Origin: Flavobacteriaceae bacterium
GTDB taxonomy: Bacteria; Bacteroidota; Bacteroidia; Flavobacteriales; Flavobacteriaceae
Direction of reading: 5' to 3'
Assembly: GCA_002690085.1 (NCBI GenBank)
Contig: NZDM01000053.1
Coordinates: 1-11,687 of the forward strand
DNA length: 11,687 nt
Made by a program: the position numbers and the translations under genes. A model generated the notes under the pieces. That model made no database searches, was not told the origin of the DNA, and saw nothing but the letters and a program-made list of their open reading frames with translations. This document shows positions 7,250 through 11,687 of this stretch, in pieces; position 1 is the stretch's first letter, and every line of letters starts with the position of its first letter.

Positions 7250-8761
7250 CTAGGCTTTATCTATTAGCGCCTTGATTCTGAAAATTGCCTCGGCTTTTCC
7301 AATACAGTGTATAATATCAAAAACATCAGCCCCCTCTAAGGCCCCAACAAGGGCCAGCCTTAATGGCATCATGACTTTTCCAAACCCAACCCCCTGCTCT
7401 TCAATCCACTGACTGAATTCCGACCTCAAGGTCTCTGAGGATTTGTCATTAAAACGATCAAGCGCCGCAGACAGATCCGACATTAAACCCTCGCTCTCTG
7501 CCTTCCATGCTTTTTTGAGGCCTTTCTCGTTGTATGTTTTTGGCGCCTCAAAGAAGTAATGACAAAGCCCCCACAAATCAGAACTGAGGTTGGCGCGCTC
7601 TTTTACAAGCCCAACAACAAGCGCGATATACTTAGAATCTACAGGCTTGAGGATTTCATTTTCCGCGATCATTCTCTCAGCCAACACAGTGTTTGTTTTG
7701 TTTTGAAGGTAGTGGCGATTAAACCACAGGATTTTTTCAGGATCGAAACGCGCACCTGCTTTGTTAACTTGCTTTAGATCAAAGCTCTCAACCAACTCAT
7801 CAAGCTTAAAAAATTCTTTTTCTGTTCCAGGATTCCAGCCTAAAAAAGCTAAAAAATTAATTACGGCATCAGGAAAATACCCAGACTCTCTATAACCTGC
7901 AGTGTAGGACTCGCCGCTATTCCACGCAATCGGAAACACCGGAAATCCTAGTTTATCTCCATCGCGTTTGCTGAGCTTGCCTTTTCCGCTGGGTTTTAGT
8001 ATCAAAGGCAAATGCGCAAATTTTGGAGCCTTCCATCCAAAAGCAGTATAGAGCAACTGGTGTAAAGCAAGGGACGGCAACCATTCTTCGCCTCTAATTA
8101 CATGAGAAATTTTCATCAAATGGTCGTCTACGACGTTCGCTAAGTGGTAGGTTGGCATGCCGTCAGATTTGAATAAAATTTTGTCGTCCAATGTATTGCT
8201 GTCAATCTCAATTTCCCCTCTGACCATATCAGACAAGTGTATCACAGTGTCTTTTGGGGTTAAAAAACGAACTACATATGGTAGGCCGCTATCAATCCTC
8301 TTTTGAACCTCGTCTTTTGATAAAACCAAAGAGTTGACAAGCCGACCGCGGGACCTGTTGTGCCAATTATAAATAAAAGTTTTTCCTTTGGCCTCGTGAT
8401 TTTTACGCTCACGGTCTAAATCTTCATGCGCATCAAACGCATAATAAGCGAGGCCTTTGTCCAACAATATTTTTAGATGTTTTTCATAAATAGCTCGACG
8501 CTTGCTTTGTTTATAAGGACCGTAACCGCCGTTTTTCCCCGGCCCTTCATCAAATGGAATTCCACACCAGCTCAACGCATCAGCAATGTAGCCTTCAGCA
8601 CCATCAACACACCTGTTTTGGTCAGTATCTTCAATCCGCAAAACAAAGACCCCGTTGTGTTTTTTTGCAAAGAGATAATTGAATAAAGCCGTGCGCACCC
8701 CGCCTACGTGGAGCGGGCCAGTAGGGCTAGGAGCAAATCGAACGCGTATCGCTGTTTCCAT
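7250..8761 (-). CDS. gltX: Glutamate-tRNA ligase (glutamyl-tRNA synthetase)
   Basis: This is a complete 503-residue class I aminoacyl-tRNA synthetase that charges tRNA-Glu with glutamate in the cytoplasm. The N-terminus VRFAPSPTGPLHVGGVRTA carries the HIGH-type signature (PLHVGG at 16-21). The KMSKS-type loop is KLSKR at 262-266, followed by DGDKLGFPVFP. The catalytic fold and the C-terminal helical anticodon-binding part (ending in AIFRIKALIDKA) are intact, and the length is that seen in flavobacterial GltX. Start is ATG at 8759-8761. A frame extension to TTG at 8807-8809 is rejected because a strong promoter lies inside it. The gene begins the minus-strand run and diverges from the DUF4175-like gene. 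Confidence 0.97.
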   Translation of the reverse strand: METAIRVRFAPSPTGPLHVGGVRTALFNYLFAKKHNGVFVLRIEDTDQNRCVDGAEGYIADALSWCGIPFDEGPGKNGGYGPYKQSKRRAIYEKHLKILLDKGLAYYAFDAHEDLDRERKNHEAKGKTFIYNWHNRSRGRLVNSLVLSKDEVQKRIDSGLPYVVRFLTPKDTVIHLSDMVRGEIEIDSNTLDDKILFKSDGMPTYHLANVVDDHLMKISHVIRGEEWLPSLALHQLLYTAFGWKAPKFAHLPLILKPSGKGKLSKRDGDKLGFPVFPIAWNSGESYTAGYRESGYFPDAVINFLAFLGWNPGTEKEFFKLDELVESFDLKQVNKAGARFDPEKILWFNRHYLQNKTNTVLAERMIAENEILKPVDSKYIALVVGLVKERANLSSDLWGLCHYFFEAPKTYNEKGLKKAWKAESEGLMSDLSAALDRFNDKSSETLRSEFSQWIEEQGVGFGKVMMPLRLALVGALEGADVFDIIHCIGKAEAIFRIKALIDKA

Positions 8762-8778
8762 TGTTTTTATTGTTGCCA

Positions 8779-8810
8779 CAAAGATAGACCGCTTAAGGCG
8801 AACCCCCAAA
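8779..8810 (-). promoter_or_regulatory. gltX promoter of Bacteroidota type
   Basis: On the minus strand a TTTG (8807-8810) is followed after exactly 20 bases by TATCTTTG (8779-8786). This is a full match to the -33 TTTG and -7 TAnnTTTG consensus of the Bacteroidota primary sigma factor. The -7 element ends 17 bases before the gltX ATG, implying a leader of roughly 10-12 bases. The match is seen directly; promoter activity is inferred. Confidence 0.7.
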
Positions 8811-8827
8811 CGAAATATTAGTCTCTC

Positions 8828-8866
8828 TTGTTCTTTTTTTAGATGATTAATATTATTGTAGATTTA
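8828..8866 (+). promoter_or_regulatory. Candidate promoter region for the DUF4175-like gene
   Basis: Two weak alternatives overlap here. TAGATTTA at 8859-8866 matches seven of eight positions of TAnnTTTG but has no TTTG at the right distance. TTGTTC (8828-8833) and TATTAT (8851-8856) with a 17-base spacer resemble a general sigma-70 promoter, a form less expected in Bacteroidota. Either would give a very short leader before the ATG at 8878. Confidence 0.25.
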
Positions 8867-8877
8867 CGTCTAATTTT

Positions 8878-11687
8878 ATGCCATTGGATCCTTTTAATGA
8901 AATTCAAGTCAAACTCGACAAATTCATAAGGCGCTATTATTTAAGCGCCCTTATAAGGGGCGGTATGTTGTTTTTTGGGCTTGGAATGTTGTATGCGCTT
9001 TTCTGGGTTTTCATTGAACATTTTTTTTGGCTTCCATCAACAGGGAGGGGTCTTGTTTTTTGGTGTCTCTTAGCTTTTGAAACTTTTTTATTTTACACAC
9101 TTATTTTTGTCCCCGCCACCAAATATTTTAAGATTAAAAACGGTATTGACAACCAAGAAGCGGCGGCATTAATTGGCGCAGCTTTTCCTGAGATTAAAGA
9201 TAAGCTGCTCAACACAATTCAGATCAAAAAGCAAGGAGACTCAGAGCTTGTTTTGGCAAGCATTCAGCAAAAAACACTTCAATTCAATCCATTTTCATTT
9301 GAGCGCGCCGTTGAACTTAAGGACAATTTAAAGTATTTGAAATACGCCATCGCCCCGCTTTTAATCTTAGCGCCATTTTATTTGTTTGGCAAAGAAGACA
9401 GTATTGAGAAAAGTTTTAAGCGCATGGTGGACTATAAGACCACTTATACCGCGCCACCCCCTTTCTTTTTTCATGTTTCAAATAACACACTTCAAACGAT
9501 TGAGGGTGTTGCTTTTGAACTTGGGGTTGACATCAAAGGAGACGTTATTCCAGAAGCGGTCCAGATTCAGTTTGACAATCAAACCTTCTTTTTAAAAACC
9601 CTCAACAGCCGCCGCTTTCTATTTGAATTCTCCCAACCCAAAAATGACATTCATTTTCAACTCTTTTCAGGCGACATCAAGTCTAAGCTCCACACTTTAA
9701 AAGTGATCAAAGCCCCTAAAATAATTGGCTCCAAGCTTGCGATCAAATTTCCTGAATACATTAAAAAAAAGAACACAACGCTTTCAAATTTTGGAAACAT
9801 AACAGTACCGGAAGGCACTGTCTTGAGCTGGCTACTTTCGGCCGCCGCCACAGACACTATCTCCTTTATTGAAGACCCTAAAACCGACTACTTTAAAAAA
9901 AACGGGGACCAGTTTCTGCTGTCCCGCTCCGTTTACGCGGACTTGGATTATCGCATAACAACCAACAACACGCTTTTAAAAAATCATGAAATCTTGGATT
10001 TCACAGTTCGCGTAATTAAAGACATGCCTCCAGAAATTATAGTTCAAGCTCAAACCACAAACACCCTGAATGAATCGATGTTTTTTTATGGTCAAATGAG
10101 TGATGATTACGGGATAACATCTTTAAGCTTAAACTATTTTCCAAGCGGCAGAAAGGACTTAAGAAAAACAATAGAGATTTCCAATTTCAACAAAGACAAC
10201 CTCGACTTTTCTTACACTTTCCCTAATAACATTGATCTCATTCCAGACACGGCTTATGATTTGTATTTCGAGGCCTTTGACAACTACCCTTTTCCCAAAC
10301 CAAACAGTACAAGGTCTCCTGTATTTTCTTTTAGACACAAAAGCCAACAAACTCTAAAATCAGAACAATTAAGCAAACAAAGGAACGCTCTCGACGGGCT
10401 AGAAAAGGCGTTTTCAAAAATTGAGCAACAAGAAGCCGCTTTCGAGGCTTTAAAGCAAAATCAGCAACAAAAGGACGCGCTTACCTTCAACGATAGAGAA
10501 AAAATAAAAGCGTTTTTAGAGCGTCAAAAGCAACAGGATGAGATTATAAAAAACTACAATAAAAAAATGGACCAGGCCTTGGAACAAATTGATAAAGACA
10601 CGCCGAGCCCTTTAAGAGAGGCGCTAAAGGACCGACTTGCGCGCCAAAACAAACAACTGGAACAAGACGAAAAACTGTTAAACGAACTAAAAGCGCTTGC
10701 CAAGGGGCTAGAAAAAGAAGATTTGATGGAGCGCTTAGAGGACATGGCCAAACAAAACAAAAGCAAACAAAGGAGCCTTGAGCAAATGCTTGAATTAACT
10801 AAGCGCTATTACGTTAAACAAAAGGCTAAGCAGATTCAAAAAGAGTTAGAGGCCTTAGGCGAAAAACAGCGAAGCTTGTCAGATAAGGAGGTGGGTGAAA
10901 ACACCTCGGAAAACCAGGACGAAATCAACAAGGCGTTTAATAAGCTGGCGGAACAGCTCGAACAGCTCCGCGAAAAGAATAAAGAGCTGTCAAAGCCAAC
11001 CGCTATGCCCGATACATCAATAGAAGAGCGCTCAATTCAAAAAGACCAGGCAGACGCAAAGAAACAGCTGCAACAAAATGAACAGCAAGAAGGCTCAAAT
11101 AAGGACCAAAAACCAACCAAAAAAGCCCAGAAAGCTCAAAAGAAAGCAGCCCTCAAAATGCTTCAGCTGGCAAGTCAAATGGCGCAAAAAATGTCCGGGG
11201 GCGGCCAAAAACAAATGCAAGAGGATGTTGAGATGCTTCGCCAAATTCTAGACAATCTTTTGCTTTTTTCTTTTGAACAAGAAGTGTTAATGCAGCGCTT
11301 TAAATCTAGCCAAGGGCAACAGCTTGAGTACGCCGCCAACTTGGTTGACCAAAAAAACATACGAACCCATTTTGAACACGTAGATGACAGCCTATTTGTA
11401 ATATCCTTACGCCAACCAAGCATTGCCGAAAAAGTCAACAAAGAGATATCTAACGTCTATTACAACATTGACAGGTCTCTTGAGCTCTTTTCGGAAAACC
11501 GACCTTTTCAAGCCGCAGGCGCCCAACAATACGCTGTAACAGCCACAAACAACCTGGCAGACATGCTTAGCAATGTGCTAAACTCTATGGAAATGCAAAT
11601 GGAAATGTCCCCAGGCAAAGGGGAGGGAGACATGCAATTGCCAGACATTATCATGAGCCAAGAAGAGCTCCAAAACCAAGCGGGCAA
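8878..11687 (+). CDS. DUF4175-like membrane protein with long coiled coil, partial at right edge
   Basis: The frame is open for 936 codons from ATG 8878-8880 and runs off the right edge. Two hydrophobic segments lie at about residues 28-46 and 58-78, and a third at about 153-172. A beta-rich region follows (about 180-480), containing IKFPEYIKKK, GNITVPEGTVLSW and MSDDYGITSLSLNYF, which resemble repeated Ig-like units. Residues about 487-760 are extremely rich in Gln, Lys and Glu and should form a long coiled coil. A less charged helical part follows (LQLASQMAQKMSGGG, then DVEMLRQILDNLLLFSFEQE), and the visible end is Met/Gln-rich (MEMQMEMSPG). The layout matches the large Bacteroidota proteins annotated as DUF4175, whose role is not established. 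The topology probably puts the beta and coil regions in the periplasm (inference). No ATPase or other catalytic motif is visible in the part present. It diverges from gltX. Confidence 0.8.
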   Translation, partial: MPLDPFNEIQVKLDKFIRRYYLSALIRGGMLFFGLGMLYALFWVFIEHFFWLPSTGRGLVFWCLLAFETFLFYTLIFVPATKYFKIKNGIDNQEAAALIGAAFPEIKDKLLNTIQIKKQGDSELVLASIQQKTLQFNPFSFERAVELKDNLKYLKYAIAPLLILAPFYLFGKEDSIEKSFKRMVDYKTTYTAPPPFFFHVSNNTLQTIEGVAFELGVDIKGDVIPEAVQIQFDNQTFFLKTLNSRRFLFEFSQPKNDIHFQLFSGDIKSKLHTLKVIKAPKIIGSKLAIKFPEYIKKKNTTLSNFGNITVPEGTVLSWLLSAAATDTISFIEDPKTDYFKKNGDQFLLSRSVYADLDYRITTNNTLLKNHEILDFTVRVIKDMPPEIIVQAQTTNTLNESMFFYGQMSDDYGITSLSLNYFPSGRKDLRKTIEISNFNKDNLDFSYTFPNNIDLIPDTAYDLYFEAFDNYPFPKPNSTRSPVFSFRHKSQQTLKSEQLSKQRNALDGLEKAFSKIEQQEAAFEALKQNQQQKDALTFNDREKIKAFLERQKQQDEIIKNYNKKMDQALEQIDKDTPSPLREALKDRLARQNKQLEQDEKLLNELKALAKGLEKEDLMERLEDMAKQNKSKQRSLEQMLELTKRYYVKQKAKQIQKELEALGEKQRSLSDKEVGENTSENQDEINKAFNKLAEQLEQLREKNKELSKPTAMPDTSIEERSIQKDQADAKKQLQQNEQQEGSNKDQKPTKKAQKAQKKAALKMLQLASQMAQKMSGGGQKQMQEDVEMLRQILDNLLLFSFEQEVLMQRFKSSQGQQLEYAANLVDQKNIRTHFEHVDDSLFVISLRQPSIAEKVNKEISNVYYNIDRSLELFSENRPFQAAGAQQYAVTATNNLADMLSNVLNSMEMQMEMSPGKGEGDMQLPDIIMSQEELQNQAG

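Noticed and set aside
8762..8809. TTG start extending GltX by 16 residues
   Set aside because: The extension contains the TATCTTTG promoter element, and its TTG is part of the -33 TTTG; the family starts near METAIRVRF.
10340..11160. Possible tandem DNA repeat in the coiled-coil region
   Set aside because: AAACAA/CAACAA-type words recur because of Lys/Gln codons, but there is no fixed period or conserved unit.
10554..11441. Minus-strand Ser/Phe/Leu-rich open frames
   Set aside because: These are the reverse of the Lys/Gln/Glu-rich coiled coil; the composition is what antisense of AAA/CAA/GAA codons produces.
1..11687. Mobile element, prophage, CRISPR, tRNA or defence system
   Set aside because: No transposase, integrase, terminal inverted repeats, spaced direct repeats or cloverleaf sequence was seen, and the gaps between genes are too short to hide one.

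Overview
The window looks like chromosomal DNA of a marine-type member of the Bacteroidota, most likely Flavobacteriia. The evidence is the protein families (a DUF4175-type membrane protein, a lipoprotein S8 protease with a long helical insert, the flavobacterial forms of GltX and of an MBL-fold hydrolase), weak or absent Shine-Dalgarno sequences, and a near-perfect Bacteroidota promoter (TTTG-N20-TATCTTTG) in front of gltX. Genus cannot be read from the sequence. There are eight protein genes and no RNA genes, insertion sequences, CRISPR arrays or phage genes. No stretch over 300 bases lacks a gene; the largest gaps are 129 bp (5260-5388) and 116 bp (8762-8877).

Seven genes lie on the minus strand, in transcription order: gltX (glutamate-tRNA ligase), lepA (ribosomal elongation factor 4), an MBL-fold metallohydrolase, an S8 subtilisin-like lipoprotein protease, an M1 metallopeptidase, rnpA (RNase P protein) and the start of an S41 C-terminal processing protease that runs off the left edge. 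From the MBL gene onward the genes are packed tightly (gaps of 4 and 4 bp, then overlaps of 8 and 4 bp), so they very probably form one operon. rnpA and the S41 gene both appear to start with TTG overlapping the preceding stop, which suggests translational coupling. gltX and lepA are 64 bp apart, and lepA and the MBL gene 129 bp apart, so the whole run may be partly co-transcribed.

One gene on the plus strand (8878 to the right edge) diverges from gltX. It encodes a long DUF4175-like protein with three predicted membrane segments, a beta-rich middle and a very long Gln/Lys/Glu-rich coiled coil. Its function is unknown.

Functionally the window pairs translation and RNA processing genes (gltX, lepA, rnpA) with three envelope or exported proteases of different catalytic classes (serine S8, zinc M1, serine S41). 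This looks like ordinary conserved core genome. I do not see a convincing new multi-gene system. The points most worth a second look are the DUF4175-like protein, the overlapping TTG starts in the protease/rnpA operon, and the large insert in the S8 protease.
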